A stretch of 64,000 bases of DNA from Aidingimonas lacisalsi (GCF_008079445.1 NZ_VRYH01000003.1:62001-126000); one strand, 5' to 3'; positions 1-10,823 are shown, counted from the stretch's first letter. The notes: generated by a model from the sequence alone, not told the origin. Program-made: numbers and translations.

Positions 1-1
1 T

Positions 2-244
2 TCTCGTCTCAACCGCGAGGCAATGCGCCTGTTGGGACGTGATGGTCTGTTGGTGTCGGCCTCGTGTTCCATGCATCTGGCGCCGGAGCGGCTGGTGGAG
101 TGCGTACGTGGTGCGGTACGGCATCAGGATCGCCATGGTCAACTGATTTATCAGGGTCATCAGGGGCCGGACCACCCCGTGCATCCGGCGATTCCCGAGA
201 CAGCCTACCTGAAGGCGTTGGGTGTCCGTGTATTCAGGGATTGA
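2..244 (+). CDS. Class I SAM-dependent 23S rRNA methyltransferase, RlmI-like (C-terminal part)
   Basis: Only the last 80 residues are present; the gene runs in from the left edge, so no start can be given. The fragment contains a Ser-Cys-Ser motif (SASCSMHL), typical of the catalytic segment of RlmI-type m5C methyltransferases, and ends with a HPVHPAIPETAYLK-type tail found in that family. RlmI methylates C1962 of 23S rRNA using S-adenosylmethionine. The PUA and Rossmann portions lie outside the window. The assignment is by family resemblance; a related SAM-dependent RNA methyltransferase would look similar in this short tail. Confidence 0.75.
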   Translation, partial: SRLNREAMRLLGRDGLLVSASCSMHLAPERLVECVRGAVRHQDRHGQLIYQGHQGPDHPVHPAIPETAYLKALGVRVFRD

Positions 245-256
245 TAGCCTTTCACC

Positions 257-577
257 ATGACAGCTCGCTGCCGAGTTTTCGCTCATTCCAATGCGCTATT
301 GGTCAGCCATATCTGCAATGTGCTGAATGCAGCAGGGATTCCTGCCGAGCTGCATAACATGACGCTCGGTGGAGGTGCTGGCGAATTGCCGTTGGGCGAC
401 TGCGAACCAGAAGTCTGGGTGGCGGCCCACAATGCCGAACGCGCCGAGCGGCTGGTACGAGATGCGTTATCAGGGGAAGGTGACTCGCAGTGCGACTGGC
501 AGTGCAAGCGGTGTGGGGAGTATCTCGAAGGCGTATTCACCACCTGCTGGCGGTGCGGTGCAATGCGCCCTGACTGA
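257..577 (+). CDS. DUF2007-domain protein with C-terminal zinc ribbon
   Basis: A 106-residue protein beginning 12 bp after the methyltransferase stop, so probably co-transcribed. Residues about 5-72 resemble the DUF2007 domain, a small ACT/PII-like fold of unknown ligand annotated as putative signal-transducing. The C-terminus carries four cysteines at 83, 86, 97 and 100 (CxxC-x10-CxxC), a likely zinc ribbon. No good Shine-Dalgarno precedes the ATG, consistent with coupling to the upstream gene. The biochemical role is unknown. Confidence 0.8.
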   Translation: MTARCRVFAHSNALLVSHICNVLNAAGIPAELHNMTLGGGAGELPLGDCEPEVWVAAHNAERAERLVRDALSGEGDSQCDWQCKRCGEYLEGVFTTCWRCGAMRPD

Positions 578-646
578 AACGGCTATCCATCCATATTCGC
601 GTTCAGCAAAACATCGTGTTTTTGTTCCTGCCTGTGAAATGATTTA

Positions 647-676
647 TTGCCAGATTCGGGGTATTCCGGATATCAC
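647..676 (+). promoter_or_regulatory. Candidate sigma-70 promoter for ald
   Basis: TTGCCA at 647-652 and TATCAC at 671-676 with an 18-bp spacer lie about 100 bp before the ald start, in an AT-richer gap (578-773) that has no gene. This is a consensus reading by eye only. Confidence 0.3.
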
Positions 677-773
677 TTTGATTTTCTCCATGATTTTATC
701 GTGTTTGTCTTCCTGTGCTGTAATGAAACGATGAGTCTTGCATCGCCCTCATATCGTGTTGTCAGGAGGAATC

Positions 774-1889
774 ATGAAGATCGCCGTTCCCAAGGAAATC
801 AAGAATCATGAATACCGAGTAGCGCTGACACCTAGCGGTGTGCGAGAGCTGGTAGCACGTGGACACCGGGTCAACGTTCAGACCGGGGCGGGCGAAGGGG
901 CCGGCTTTCCTGACGACGAATATCGTACGGCAGGAGCCGTTCTGGAGTCGGATGTCGCCAGCCTGTGGGACAGTGCCGAATTGATCGTCAAGGTCAAGGA
1001 GCCCCAAGCCGAGGAGGTCGCGCGACTGCGTGCCGACCAGACGCTGTTCACGTACCTTCACCTGGCGGCCGAAGAAGAACTGACCCGAGGACTGATCGGT
1101 ACCGGGGCCACCTGCATCGCCTACGAGACGATCACTGGGCCCGATGGGGGGTTGCCGCTGTTGTCTCCCATGAGTGCCGTAGCGGGCCGAATGGCGGTTC
1201 AGGCGGGAGCGCATAGCCTGGAAAAGGCTCAGGGAGGAAGTGGCGTCCTGCTGCCTGGGGTGCCGGGTGTCGCACCGGCCAAGGTCACGGTGATCGGAGG
1301 CGGTGTGGTCGGAGAAAATGCAGCCCGTATGGCTCTGGGGCTCGGTGCGGATGTGACCGTGCTGGATAAGTCGATACCCCGACTGGACACACTGGATGAC
1401 CGTTACCAGGGGCGGATTAAAACCGTATTTTCCACCGCCGATACGCTCGATGACGCCGTTCGGGAGTCCGATCTGATCATCGGGGCCGTGCTGGTACCCG
1501 GGGCTGCCGCCCCGAAGTTGATCACCCGGGCTATGCTGGCGGACATGAAACCGGGCAGTGTTCTGGTCGACGTGGCGATCGACCAGGGCGGTTGTTTCGA
1601 GACCAGCAGGCCGACTACGCATGCCGAGCCAACGTATATCATCGATAGCGTCGTGCACTACTGTGTCGCCAACATGCCAGGTGCCGTGGCGCGGACGTCG
1701 ACGCAAGCCCTGACCCACTCCACCATGCCCTTTGTCATGGCGTTGGCGGATAAGGGATGGAAGCAAGCACTGGCCGAGGACCCTCACTTCCTGCCGGGTC
1801 TCAATGTGCATGGCGGCAAGATTACCTACCGTGCCGTGGCAGAGGCGTTCGGATTAGACAGTGTGGATCCGGCGAGTGTCCTGACTTGA
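774..1889 (+). CDS. ald: Alanine dehydrogenase
   Basis: A 371-residue protein, the usual length for NAD-dependent L-alanine dehydrogenase, which interconverts L-alanine and pyruvate plus ammonia. An in-frame ATG-less extension exists upstream, but 774 is preceded by a strong AGGAGG at 764-769. Active-site residues fall at the family's standard numbers: Arg15 and Lys75 (substrate carboxylate), His96 (catalytic), plus the IDQGGC segment with the catalytic Asp. The nucleotide-binding glycine motif GGGVVG is at 176-181. The gene stands alone between its own candidate promoter and trpS. It probably links amino-acid catabolism to pyruvate and nitrogen supply. Confidence is high. Confidence 0.97.
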   Translation: MKIAVPKEIKNHEYRVALTPSGVRELVARGHRVNVQTGAGEGAGFPDDEYRTAGAVLESDVASLWDSAELIVKVKEPQAEEVARLRADQTLFTYLHLAAEEELTRGLIGTGATCIAYETITGPDGGLPLLSPMSAVAGRMAVQAGAHSLEKAQGGSGVLLPGVPGVAPAKVTVIGGGVVGENAARMALGLGADVTVLDKSIPRLDTLDDRYQGRIKTVFSTADTLDDAVRESDLIIGAVLVPGAAAPKLITRAMLADMKPGSVLVDVAIDQGGCFETSRPTTHAEPTYIIDSVVHYCVANMPGAVARTSTQALTHSTMPFVMALADKGWKQALAEDPHFLPGLNVHGGKITYRAVAEAFGLDSVDPASVLT

Positions 1890-1998
1890 CCCTAATCGGT
1901 ACGGAAAGTGCCATCGGGAGTGTTGCCCTGTTCGCCTTGAGCGGGGCAGCACGGTAAACTGGCGGCATCGCAATCGCAGATCAGGCCAGTTCGATCCC

Positions 1999-3012
1999 AT
2001 GACAAAGACACGTGTACTCACCGGTATCACGACGACCGGTACGCCGCATCTCGGCAATTATGTCGGGGCCATCAAGCCTGCTATCGAGGCTAGTCAGGAT
2101 GCTAGTGTCCAGTCTTATTATTTTCTTGCCGACCTGCATGCCCTGATCAAGTGTCAGGAGCCGCAACGGGTTCAACAATCGCGCTTGGAAATCGCCGCCA
2201 CCTGGTTGGCGCTGGGACTGGATACCGACAATGCCATCTTCTATCGTCAGTCGGACATCCCGGAAATCCCGGAACTGACCTGGTTGCTTTCCTGTGTTTG
2301 TGCCAAGGGACTCATGAATCGAGCTCACGCCTACAAGGCGGCCGTCGCGGAAAACGAAGAGGCCGGCAATCAGGATACTGACCGCGGTATTTCCATGGGG
2401 TTGTTCAGTTACCCAGTACTGATGGCGGCGGATATCCTCATGTTCAACGCCAATCGCGTCCCGGTCGGTCGCGATCAAATCCAGCACATAGAGATGGCTC
2501 GCGACATCGCCGGACGCTTCAACCACCTCTACCGCGGGGAGTATTTCACGCTGCCGGAAGCGGTCGTTGACGACAAGGTGGAAGTGTTGGGTGGTCTGGA
2601 TGGTCGCAAGATGTCCAAAAGCTACAACAACACGATTCCATTGTTCGTCTCGGAGAAGAAACTCCTGAAGCTGGTCCGCAAGATCAAGACCAACTCGTTG
2701 GAACCTGGTGAACCCAAGGATCCGGACAGTTGCACGCTTTTTCAGATCTACTCGGCGTTTGCTTCTGCGGAAGAAGCGATGGCCATGCGCCGTGAGTACG
2801 AGAACGGGATCGGCTGGGGCGAGGCCAAGAACCAAGTGTTCGAGTACCTCAATGCTCATCTGCGCGAGCCGCGCGAGCGTTATCAGGCACTGTTGGAGGA
2901 TCCGGGGCACATCGAGCGCGTGCTCAAGCAGGGAGCCGAACGGGCTCGCGCCGAGGCGGCACCGCTGATGGACCGTCTACGTGAAGCGGCTGGATTGGGG
3001 CGTTTCGAATAG
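1999..3012 (+). CDS. trpS: Tryptophanyl-tRNA synthetase
   Basis: A 337-residue class I aminoacyl-tRNA synthetase charging tRNA-Trp in the cytoplasm. The HIGH-type signature appears as TGTPHLGN at 13-20 and the second signature as KMSKS at 204-208, both intact. Length matches bacterial TrpS. It is followed by a clear intrinsic terminator, so it appears to end a transcription unit. The gap to ald is about 110 bp. Confidence 0.98.
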   Translation: MTKTRVLTGITTTGTPHLGNYVGAIKPAIEASQDASVQSYYFLADLHALIKCQEPQRVQQSRLEIAATWLALGLDTDNAIFYRQSDIPEIPELTWLLSCVCAKGLMNRAHAYKAAVAENEEAGNQDTDRGISMGLFSYPVLMAADILMFNANRVPVGRDQIQHIEMARDIAGRFNHLYRGEYFTLPEAVVDDKVEVLGGLDGRKMSKSYNNTIPLFVSEKKLLKLVRKIKTNSLEPGEPKDPDSCTLFQIYSAFASAEEAMAMRREYENGIGWGEAKNQVFEYLNAHLREPRERYQALLEDPGHIERVLKQGAERARAEAAPLMDRLREAAGLGRFE

Positions 3013-3029
3013 CCGTCGCCACGTGCCAC

Positions 3030-3060
3030 GAAACCGCCCACATGGGCGGTTTCTTTTTGT
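3030..3060 (+). terminator. Intrinsic terminator of trpS
   Basis: An inverted repeat GAAACCGCCC/GGGCGGTTTC with a four-base loop (ACAT) spans 3030-3053 and runs directly into TTTTT. It sits 18 bp after the trpS stop. Confidence 0.92.
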
Positions 3061-3182
3061 TATTCATATTCAAAAAAAGAATTAATGTAATCGTTTTTAT
3101 GCATTTCACTTTTTTAGGCTGGAGCACTAGACTACTATTTCATTAACAGGCAAATGGTTTCGACCCATCTCGGGAGGTTCGA

Positions 3183-4391
3183 ATGAGTGAGTTGGCATTG
3201 ACGCCACGGCGGCCAGCGCCTACGACCTGGATCGCCGGTGGGCTGTTGCTGGTGGGAGTCCTGGCGATCGGTAGCGTCTTTGGTATGCGCCTTGGTGCCT
3301 TGATGCTGGTCGGTGGGGCTCTGGGGATGGCCCTTTATCATGCAGCCTTCGGGTTTACCTCCGCCTGGCGGGTATTCATCAGCGAGCGCCGGGGGCGAGG
3401 GTTACGTGCTCAGATGTTGATGCTGGCAATCAGCGTCCTGCTGTTCTTTCCGGTATTGAGTGCCGGTTTCCTGTTCGGGCAGGAAGTGAGCGGTTTCGTG
3501 GCCCCGATCGGCATATCGGTCGTGGTTGGTGCCTTCCTGTTCGGCCTCGGGATGCAACTGGGGGGCGGCTGTGCTTCGGGAACTCTGTTCACCGTCGGTG
3601 GCGGTAACGCTCGTATGTTGATCACACTGGCTTTTTTCATTGTCGGTTCGCTGATAGGCACTGCGCATTTCGGCTGGTGGACGAGCTTGCCCGCGTTCCA
3701 GCCGACATCGCTTGTCGGAGAGTTCGGTGCAGGCGGAGGCATCGCCATCAGCCTTCTACTGTTTGCCACCATCGTGGCCGTGACCGTGGCAATGGAGAAG
3801 CGCCGCCATGGCCGACTGGAGTCGGCGCCGCAGGTCGATGCGGTACGGCGCCGCTGGCTGACCGGTCCCTGGCCATTGCTGATAGGTGCGGTGGCGCTGG
3901 CACTACTGAACTTTGCCACTCTGGCGTTGGCGGGCCGGCCATGGGGTATTACCTCGGCATTTGCGCTCTGGGGCGCCAAGGGGTACGAGTTGCTGGGCGG
4001 TGATGTCAGTTCATGGGTATATTGGCAAACGCCGGGTAATGCGGCGGCGCTGGAGGCCAGTGTATGGAGCGATATCACCACCGTCATGAACATTGGCATC
4101 ATTCTGGGAGCGTTAGGGGCTGCATCACTGGCTGGCAAGTTTGCCCCCAACTTCCGCATCCCTGGCCGTTCGATTGCCGCGGCCGTGATCGGTGGCTTGA
4201 TGCTGGGATACGGTGCGCGACTCGCCTTCGGTTGCAATATTGGTGCTTACTTTAGCGGCATCGCTTCCGGTAGCCTGCATGGATGGGTGTGGCTGATCGC
4301 AGCGTTTGCCGGGAACATGCTGGGCGTCAAGCTGCGTCCCCTGTTCTTTACCGATCCCACAAAGGCTAAATCGGCCGCTCAGCGTGGCTGA
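3183..4391 (+). CDS. YeeE/YedE family sulfur-compound transporter
   Basis: A 402-residue polytopic inner-membrane protein with about ten hydrophobic segments. Two short cysteine-containing motifs mark the YeeE/YedE (DUF395, TsuA-like) family: GGGCASG around Cys130 and FGCNIG around Cys351. In TsuA these conserved cysteines relay thiosulfate through the membrane. The start is set by GGGAGG at 3171-3176. The upstream 170 bp holds the trpS terminator and an AT-rich segment (3058-3120) unlike its surroundings, probably its promoter region. No TusA-like partner is adjacent, so the exact substrate (thiosulfate or another sulfur species) is not settled. Confidence 0.88.
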   Translation: MSELALTPRRPAPTTWIAGGLLLVGVLAIGSVFGMRLGALMLVGGALGMALYHAAFGFTSAWRVFISERRGRGLRAQMLMLAISVLLFFPVLSAGFLFGQEVSGFVAPIGISVVVGAFLFGLGMQLGGGCASGTLFTVGGGNARMLITLAFFIVGSLIGTAHFGWWTSLPAFQPTSLVGEFGAGGGIAISLLLFATIVAVTVAMEKRRHGRLESAPQVDAVRRRWLTGPWPLLIGAVALALLNFATLALAGRPWGITSAFALWGAKGYELLGGDVSSWVYWQTPGNAAALEASVWSDITTVMNIGIILGALGAASLAGKFAPNFRIPGRSIAAAVIGGLMLGYGARLAFGCNIGAYFSGIASGSLHGWVWLIAAFAGNMLGVKLRPLFFTDPTKAKSAAQRG

Positions 4392-4454
4392 CACGTGAGC
4401 TGTCCGCATGGCTCCCGACGCGTCCCGGCACCGAAAGGACCGGGGCGGTCGTCG

Positions 4455-5465
4455 TCATTGCCGTGTCAGTGCCGAGAAAAACGCATGGGCATTCGTTTCC
4501 AGCGTAGCGATATCGTATCCCCCTTCCTGAACCACGAGTGTGGGTACGTCGATATCGGCAACTTTCTGCCCCAGCCGAGCGAAGCCTTCAGTACTGACGC
4601 TGACCTTGGCTTGAGGATCGGCATGGTAGATATCGAAGCCCAGCGTGAGAATGAGGATATCCGGTGCATAGAGCTGGATGGCCCGTTGCGCTTCAGCAAG
4701 GCACGCGAAGAACTCGGCTTCAGACGCACCGTGCGGCATCGGCAGGTTCAGGTTATAACCATATCCCGGGCCTTCGCCGCGTTCGTCATCAAAGCCACAT
4801 ACTGCCGGATAGAAGTTAGTCGTATCGCCGTGAATCGAAACATAGAAGACATCAGCGCGAGAGTAGAAGATTTCCTGAATGCCCTGGCCGTGATGCATAT
4901 CGGTATCAAGTATGGCGATACGGGGAACATGCGATGATAGTCGCTGTGCCGCAATGGCCGCATTATTCAGGTAGCAGAAACCTCCGGCAGCATCGGCACG
5001 GGCATGGTGACCAGGAGGGCGGCAGAGTGCATAGGCCCGCGAGTCGCCCTGAGCGATTGCATCGGCTGCCGCTATAGCGCTTTGTGCCGAAGCATAGGCA
5101 GCCGTCCAGGTATGTTCGCCGACCGGTGCGCTGCCATCGGCGAGATAGCGACCGGCTTCAGCGAGTACGCCTCGCAAGGCGTTGGGTTCACGGATGAAGA
5201 CATTGGAGATGACTTCATCGCCCCAGTCATTCGGCCAGCGCTGGTAGGCGCTATCGAGAAAACGCAGATACGGCAGGGTATGCACGTCGGCGATGGGCGC
5301 TGTACCGCTATCCAACGGTGCCTCGATGGCAAAGCCCAGCGACTTCATGGCGGACAATAGGGGATCGAGCCGCTGAGGAACTTCCTGTGGCGTACGCAAT
5401 TGGCCGCGGGAAAAGTAGAGAGTCGGGTGGTGCAGGCTCTGGTCGTCATGATAGAAAACGCGCAT
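4455..5465 (-). CDS. Histone deacetylase-like amidohydrolase
   Basis: A 336-residue member of the arginase/deacetylase superfamily that includes acetylpolyamine amidohydrolase and AcuC. Catalytic features are intact: the His153-His154 pair in PPGHH, zinc ligands Asp189 and His191 in DTDMHH, a third Asp in LGFDIYH and the C-terminal active-site Tyr in EGGY. Such enzymes remove acetyl groups from amines, polyamines or protein lysines. The start has a good GGGAG six bases upstream. It converges on the YeeE gene with a 63-bp gap and diverges from maeA. No acetyltransferase partner is near, so the substrate cannot be inferred. Confidence 0.9.
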   Translation of the reverse strand: MRVFYHDDQSLHHPTLYFSRGQLRTPQEVPQRLDPLLSAMKSLGFAIEAPLDSGTAPIADVHTLPYLRFLDSAYQRWPNDWGDEVISNVFIREPNALRGVLAEAGRYLADGSAPVGEHTWTAAYASAQSAIAAADAIAQGDSRAYALCRPPGHHARADAAGGFCYLNNAAIAAQRLSSHVPRIAILDTDMHHGQGIQEIFYSRADVFYVSIHGDTTNFYPAVCGFDDERGEGPGYGYNLNLPMPHGASEAEFFACLAEAQRAIQLYAPDILILTLGFDIYHADPQAKVSVSTEGFARLGQKVADIDVPTLVVQEGGYDIATLETNAHAFFSALTRQ

Positions 5466-5644
5466 GAGTTCTCCCGATCGGTGGCGTAACTGACTGAGGG
5501 TCCATTGGCCAGCTTAGCGAGCCACGATGGCTGGCGAAAGACAATCTTGCTGCCTCAACGGGGACCGATGTGACTGGGTTCATGGTAAACTTGGCGTGTC
5601 AGTATATGCCATCGAGTGCCTGGATACCCTGAATCACCAACCGC

Positions 5645-7336
5645 ATGAGACGTAACATGAAAGAGTCCGCCAAGCGACCATTGTATATCCCCTATGCCGG
5701 TCCTTCGTTACTGGAAATGCCACTACTCAACAAGGGCAGTGCCTTTACCTTGCAGGAGCGTATGGCATTCAATCTGATCGGGTTGCTGCCGCAGAATGTC
5801 GAGACCATCGAAGAGCAGGCTGAACGCGCGTATCGACAATACCAGCAGTGTCAGAACGACCTGGATCGCCACATCTACTTGCGTGCTATTCAGGATGACA
5901 ATGAGACACTGTTCTTTCGGCTACTCGAGTCTCATCTCGAAGAGATGCTGCCGATCATCTACACCCCCACGGTTGGCGAAGCTTGCGAGGAGTTCTCGAA
6001 CATCTATCGCAACCATCGAGGCTTGTTCATTTCGTATCCGGACCGTGACCACATGGATGACATCCTGCGCAGTGCGACCAAGGATAACGTCAAGGTCATC
6101 GTCGTCACCGACGGGGAACGGATCCTGGGGCTGGGTGATCAGGGGATCGGTGGCATGGGCATTCCCATTGGCAAGCTATCGCTCTATACGGCATGCGGGG
6201 GAATCAGCCCGGCCTATACGCTGCCAATCATGCTCGATGTCGGAACCAACAACCAAGCCTTGCTGGACGACCCGATGTATATGGGGTGGCGTCATGAGCG
6301 CGTCTCTCAGGACGAGTATGATGCCTTCCTGGCCGAATTCATCGCTGCCGTGAAACGCCGTTGGCCGCATGTGCTCTTGCAGTTCGAAGATTTTGCCCAG
6401 GGCAATGCCATGCCGCTTTTGGAACGCTACCGCGACGAACTCTGCTGTTTCAATGACGATATCCAAGGTACGGCAGCGGTGTGCGTCGGAACGTTGCTGG
6501 CCGCGTGCAAGGCCAAGGGTGAGAAGGTCAGTGACCAACGTATCGCCTTTGTGGGCGCCGGTTCGGCCGGTTGTGGCATTGCCGAACAGATCGTGGTGGC
6601 GATGCAGGAAGAGGGCCTCAGTGAAGTGCAAGCCCGTGCACGTATCTTCATGGTTGACCGCCATGGCTTGCTGACCCGTGATATGGCAGGACTATATGAC
6701 TTTCAGGCACGGTTGGCCCATGACCCCGCATCGCTCGATGGCTGGGGCGATCGAGGCCTGCTTGATGTGGTGCAACAGGCTCGTCCGACCGTGCTGGTGG
6801 GGGTTTCCGGTCAACGTGGCCTATTCGGTCAGGAAGTGATCAATGCTCTGCATGCCGGCTGTGAGCAGCCTCTCGTCATGCCGTTGTCCAATCCAACGTC
6901 GCGGGTCGAGGCGACGCCTGATGAGGTGTTGGCCTGGACGGAAGGCAAGGCCCTGGTGGCAACCGGAAGTCCTTTTAAACCCGTTGTGTTGAAGGGAGAG
7001 ACCTATCCGATTGCCCAGTGTAACAATGCCTATATCTTCCCCGGTATTGGCCTGGGGGTCGTAGCGGCACGTGCGTCACGTGTGACGGACAGGATGTTGA
7101 TGGCAGCGTCCAATGCGCTTGCCAAGTCGGCGCCGATCGTTCAACACGGTGAAGGGGCGCTGTTACCGGCGCTGTCGGATATTCGTGAGATCAGCAAGTC
7201 GATCGCGTTCGATGTGGCCAAGCAGGCGCAAGACGACGGTGTCGCACTGCGCAGCGACGACGCGACGATGTGGGATGCCATCGAACGTAATTTCTGGTTT
7301 CCGCGTTATCGTGAGTACCGTCGTAGAGCGTTCTAG
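5645..7336 (+). CDS. maeA: NAD-dependent malic enzyme
   Basis: A 563-residue oxidative-decarboxylating malate dehydrogenase (malate to pyruvate plus CO2), close to Escherichia coli MaeA in length and sequence over its whole extent. Visible motifs include LYIPYAGP near the N-terminus, the YTPTVGEAC segment, [13 protein letters not shown], the metal-binding FEDFA and FNDDIQGTA segments, and the dinucleotide-binding [11 protein letters not shown]. Two close ATG codons (5645 and 5657) could start translation; neither has a strong Shine-Dalgarno. The gene ends at a terminator shared with acnA, with which it converges. Confidence 0.96.
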   Translation: MRRNMKESAKRPLYIPYAGPSLLEMPLLNKGSAFTLQERMAFNLIGLLPQNVETIEEQAERAYRQYQQCQNDLDRHIYLRAIQDDNETLFFRLLESHLEEMLPIIYTPTVGEACEEFSNIYRNHRGLFISYPDRDHMDDILRSATKDNVKVIVVTDGERILGLGDQGIGGMGIPIGKLSLYTACGGISPAYTLPIMLDVGTNNQALLDDPMYMGWRHERVSQDEYDAFLAEFIAAVKRRWPHVLLQFEDFAQGNAMPLLERYRDELCCFNDDIQGTAAVCVGTLLAACKAKGEKVSDQRIAFVGAGSAGCGIAEQIVVAMQEEGLSEVQARARIFMVDRHGLLTRDMAGLYDFQARLAHDPASLDGWGDRGLLDVVQQARPTVLVGVSGQRGLFGQEVINALHAGCEQPLVMPLSNPTSRVEATPDEVLAWTEGKALVATGSPFKPVVLKGETYPIAQCNNAYIFPGIGLGVVAARASRVTDRMLMAASNALAKSAPIVQHGEGALLPALSDIREISKSIAFDVAKQAQDDGVALRSDDATMWDAIERNFWFPRYREYRRRAF

Positions 7337-7402
7337 AATGAGGTGCGCTGCGAGTGACGACCGTGTCTCTGCAGGAGTGGATATGGCATGAGTCGCACGG
7401 CG

Positions 7403-7432
7403 AAAAAAGGCCCACCGACATGACGGTGGGCC
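7403..7432. terminator. Bidirectional terminator between maeA and acnA
   Basis: A nine-bp stem GGCCCACCG/CGGTGGGCC (7409-7417 and 7424-7432) with a six-base loop. On the minus strand it is followed by TTTTTT (7408-7403), an excellent terminator for acnA. On the plus strand only TTGTG follows, so it is weaker for maeA. Confidence 0.85.
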
Positions 7433-7456
7433 TTGTGCGACACGCGAATCGATCGC

Positions 7457-10216
7457 TTATGCCGAGCCGATCATCTTGCGCAGCACATAGTGCAGGATAC
7501 CGCCATGGCGGTAGTACTCCAGCTCATTGGCGGTGTCGATGCGGCACAGGGCCTCGATCTTCTTCTCGCCTTTATCGCTAGCGATTGTGACCTGGACTTG
7601 GCCGCCCGGTGTCAGCTCACCGAGTCCTTCGATCGAGATCGTTTCGTCGCCGGTCATACCCAGCGTTTCGCGATTCTCACCATTGGGGAACTGCAGTGGG
7701 ACGACCCCCATCCCGATCAGGTTGGAACGGTGGATGCGCTCGTAGGACTCGGCTAGCACCGCACGGACACCGAGAAGACGGGTCCCCTTGGCTGCCCAGT
7801 CGCGTGACGAGCCGGTGCCGTACTCTTTGCCTGCGACGACGACCAGCGGCGTATCTTCCTGTTGATAGGTCATCGCTGCATCGTAGATGGCCATCTGCTC
7901 GCCGCTTGGCACATGACGGGTATAGCCACCCTCGACGCCGTCCAGCATTTCGTTCTTGATGCGGACATTGGCAAAGGTGCCTCGCATCATGACTTCATGG
8001 TTACCGCGCCGCGAACCATAGGAGTTGAAGTCCACCGGTTTGACACCGCGCTCTTGCAGATAACGGCCTGCCGGGCTATCGGGCTTGATGGCCCCTGCGG
8101 GAGAAATATGATCGGTGGTCACCGAATCGCCGAACATGGCCAGAATATGCGCACCATGAACGTCCTCCACTGGCTTCGGTATACGGCCCATCCCCTCGAA
8201 GAAGGGAGGATGCTGGATATAGGTCGATTCATCGGACCATTGGTAGACTTCGCTTTGCGGCACATCAATGGCCTTCCAGACATCATCGCCGTCGAAGACT
8301 TCGGCATACTCCTTGCGGAACATGTTGGTATTGACCTTCTCCACGGCTTCGGCTATTTCCGCCTGTGAAGGCCATATGTCCTGCAGGTAAACCGGCTGGC
8401 CATCCGCACCGATACCGATCGGCTCCTTGACCAGGTCACGACGGACATTGCCGGCCAGGGCATAGGCGACGACCAAGGGCGGTGACGCTAGCCAGTTGGT
8501 CTTGGTCAAGGGATGAACCCGCCCCTCGAAGTTGCGGTTTCCGGAAAGCACCGATGCGACCGTCAAGTCACCTTCCTCGATGGCCTGCTCTATCTCTTCC
8601 GGCAGGGGGCCGGAGTTACCGATGCAGGTGGTACAGCCATAGCCCACCAGGTTGAACCCCAAGGCATTGAGATCATCCTGCACGTCGCCAGCGGCAAGGT
8701 AGTCGGTCACGACCTTGGAGCCCGGTGCCAGGGATGTCTTGACCCAAGGCTTGGTCGTGAGCCCCTTGTTGCGTGCATTACGTGCGAGCAGTCCGGCAGC
8801 CATCATGACGCTCGGGTTGGACGTATTGGTGCAGGATGTGATGGCAGCGATGACGACGGCACCGTGATTGAGCTTGAAGGCTTCGCCGTTCAGGTTGACA
8901 TGCTGACTGTCCTGCTGGACGAAATCATTGGCTTCGTAGCTGTCCTGCACACCGACGGCGGTCTGTCCTCCCTCGGAGAGCCACTTGCCCTTCTCGGTTG
9001 ACGGAAGATCCTTGTTGTCACCGTTCATCAAGGTTTCGAAGGTGCGCTTCATATCGGACAGCGCGACACGATCCTGTGGCCGTTTGGGGCCGGCGAGGCT
9101 GGCTTCGACATCGCCCATGTCCAACTGCAGAGAGTCACTGAAAATCGGTTCAGCACCCGGTTCACGCCACAGTCCCTGAGCCTTGCTGTAGGCTTCGACC
9201 AACGCGACCTGTTCGTCGTCGCGCCCAGTCAGACGCAGGTAAGTCAGTGTTTCGTCGTCGACCGGGAAGAAGCCGCAGGTGGCACCATATTCTGGTGACA
9301 TGTTGGCGATCGTGGCGCGATCGGCGATCGGAAGATCCTGGAGGCCGTCGCCGTAGAACTCGACGAACTTGCCGACAACGCCGTGTTCACGCAGCATCTG
9401 GGTTACTGTCAATACTAGGTCGGTGGCGGTGATGCCTTCGCGAAGTTTACCGGTCAATTTGAAACCGACGACCTCGGGAATCAACATCGATACTGGCTGG
9501 CCGAGCATCGCCGCTTCGGCTTCGATACCGCCGACTCCCCAGCCGAGGATGCCCAGGCCATTGATCATGGTGGTATGGGAGTCGGTGCCGACCAGCGTGT
9601 CAGGAAACGCGAAGGTCTTGCCGTCGACCTCCTTGGTCCAGACCGTCTTTCCCAGGTATTCGAGATTGACCTGGTGGCAGATACCCGTGCCGGGAGGGAC
9701 GACCCGGAAATTATCGAAGGCATCCTGCCCCCAGCGCAGAAACTCATAACGCTCCCGGTTGCGTTCCATCTCGATCGCGACGTTGTCGCGGAACGCGCTA
9801 GGATTGCCGAACTTGTCGACCATGACCGAGTGGTCGATAACGAGATCCACCGGCGAGAGCGGGTTGATACGAGCAGGGTCTTCGCCAAGCTTGGCGACCG
9901 CGGCACGCATCGATGCCAGATCCACAACGCCGGGAACACCGGTAAAGTCCTGCATCAGCACCCGTGCTGGTCGATAACCGATCTCACGAGTGGATTTGGC
10001 CTCTTGCTGCCAATCGACCAGTGCCTGCATGTCTTCATTCGAGACGCTTTCATCGTCGGCAAAGCGCAACTGATTCTCAAGCAGTACCTTGAGGGTGACG
10101 GGTAGCCGGGAAATGTCGCCAAATGTCTTGGCGGCCTTGGGCAAACTGTAGTAGTGGTACGTTTGCTGACCGACGTCGAGCGTCGATAGCGTATCCGGCG
10201 TGGTAGGGGTGCTCAT
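7457..10216 (-). CDS. acnA: Aconitate hydratase (AcnA type)
   Basis: A 919-residue aconitase interconverting citrate and isocitrate in the TCA cycle. The iron-sulfur cluster cysteines are in SCTNTSNP and [13 protein letters not shown]. The small swivel domain near the C-terminus has the [10 protein letters not shown] segment. The frame stays open 38 codons further upstream, but the start at 10216 is chosen because it follows a strong GAGGAGGA and begins the conserved MSTP...[13 protein letters not shown] region. The AcnA/IRP type is usually the stress-stable aconitase. It converges on maeA through a shared terminator. Confidence 0.97.
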   Translation of the reverse strand: MSTPTTPDTLSTLDVGQQTYHYYSLPKAAKTFGDISRLPVTLKVLLENQLRFADDESVSNEDMQALVDWQQEAKSTREIGYRPARVLMQDFTGVPGVVDLASMRAAVAKLGEDPARINPLSPVDLVIDHSVMVDKFGNPSAFRDNVAIEMERNRERYEFLRWGQDAFDNFRVVPPGTGICHQVNLEYLGKTVWTKEVDGKTFAFPDTLVGTDSHTTMINGLGILGWGVGGIEAEAAMLGQPVSMLIPEVVGFKLTGKLREGITATDLVLTVTQMLREHGVVGKFVEFYGDGLQDLPIADRATIANMSPEYGATCGFFPVDDETLTYLRLTGRDDEQVALVEAYSKAQGLWREPGAEPIFSDSLQLDMGDVEASLAGPKRPQDRVALSDMKRTFETLMNGDNKDLPSTEKGKWLSEGGQTAVGVQDSYEANDFVQQDSQHVNLNGEAFKLNHGAVVIAAITSCTNTSNPSVMMAAGLLARNARNKGLTTKPWVKTSLAPGSKVVTDYLAAGDVQDDLNALGFNLVGYGCTTCIGNSGPLPEEIEQAIEEGDLTVASVLSGNRNFEGRVHPLTKTNWLASPPLVVAYALAGNVRRDLVKEPIGIGADGQPVYLQDIWPSQAEIAEAVEKVNTNMFRKEYAEVFDGDDVWKAIDVPQSEVYQWSDESTYIQHPPFFEGMGRIPKPVEDVHGAHILAMFGDSVTTDHISPAGAIKPDSPAGRYLQERGVKPVDFNSYGSRRGNHEVMMRGTFANVRIKNEMLDGVEGGYTRHVPSGEQMAIYDAAMTYQQEDTPLVVVAGKEYGTGSSRDWAAKGTRLLGVRAVLAESYERIHRSNLIGMGVVPLQFPNGENRETLGMTGDETISIEGLGELTPGGQVQVTIASDKGEKKIEALCRIDTANELEYYRHGGILHYVLRKMIGSA

Positions 10217-10450
10217 TGTCTCCTCCTCATCGAAGAGCGAAAGGTCATACCCTTCACTCATGGTCACATGGTCATGGCCGTGCCTGTTTTCAAGCCTAGC
10301 ATGCCGGGCAAGCATTCCTGCTATTCTCAAGGGCGATGACCGATGGCGTTGATGTTTATGGACGCCTTGAAATCACTTGTGGCGAACCCCATAAACATGG
10401 GTTGCGGATGGCGAACGCGTACAAGTCGGAGTATCGGCGTGCACGAAGAG

Positions 10451-10645
10451 ATGCTTAGCTCGCGGGACGTGAGTTGTCCTTATTGCAACACGGAATTCGA
10501 ATTGCTCGTTGATGCCAGTCAGGGCAACCATGCGACTTGGGAAGATTGCCCACGTTGCTGTTCGCCGATCCAGGTCCATGTCAGCGTGTCTCCCCAGGGA
10601 GAGCTGGATAGTGTGGTTCTGGGACGAGATGACGATGTCTTCTGA
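10451..10645 (+). CDS. CPXCG-motif cysteine-rich protein
   Basis: A 64-residue protein with two CPxC pairs: Cys9-Pro-Tyr-Cys12 and Cys33-Pro-Arg-Cys36, separated by an acidic linker containing TWEDCP. This fits a small family annotated as CPXCG motif-containing cysteine-rich protein, probably a zinc ribbon. The open frame extends upstream to 10343, but that extension is not family-like; the ATG at 10451 has GAAGAG just before it. Function is unknown. Confidence 0.8.
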   Translation: MLSSRDVSCPYCNTEFELLVDASQGNHATWEDCPRCCSPIQVHVSVSPQGELDSVVLGRDDDVF

Positions 10646-10760
10646 GCGAGTGTCGAGCATCACGAATAGCCAGCGTGTCCGTAGATAGTGTGTCAAGCAA
10701 GCGCGAAATAGTCTCAACCTATGCGCTTCATTGCTTAGACAAATTGTGATTTTTCGGTAT

Positions 10761-10788
10761 TTGACTTTAGTCTAACCTCGATTATATC
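10761..10788 (+). promoter_or_regulatory. Candidate sigma-70 promoter for the peroxiredoxin gene
   Basis: TTGACT at 10761-10766 and TATATC at 10783-10788 with a 16-bp spacer lie in an AT-rich gap 35 bp before the start codon. I looked for a four-part OxyR motif here and found only a partial CTAT half-site. Confidence 0.5.
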
Positions 10789-10823
10789 TCTATTGAATAT
10801 CCTCATTGATAAGGAGACTTTGC

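Noticed and set aside
762-1811. Long minus-strand ORF (349 codons) over ald
   Set aside because: It is antisense to a gene with full family motifs; its composition (many Arg, His, Gln) is that of a reverse-frame shadow and it has no ribosome site.
1981-2910. Minus-strand ORF of 309 codons over trpS
   Set aside because: trpS carries both synthetase signatures; the antisense frame resembles no family and has no start signals.
10700-10823. OxyR-binding motif before the peroxiredoxin gene
   Set aside because: Only one CTAT element is at the right spacing; the ATAG partners are missing, so no OxyR site is claimed.
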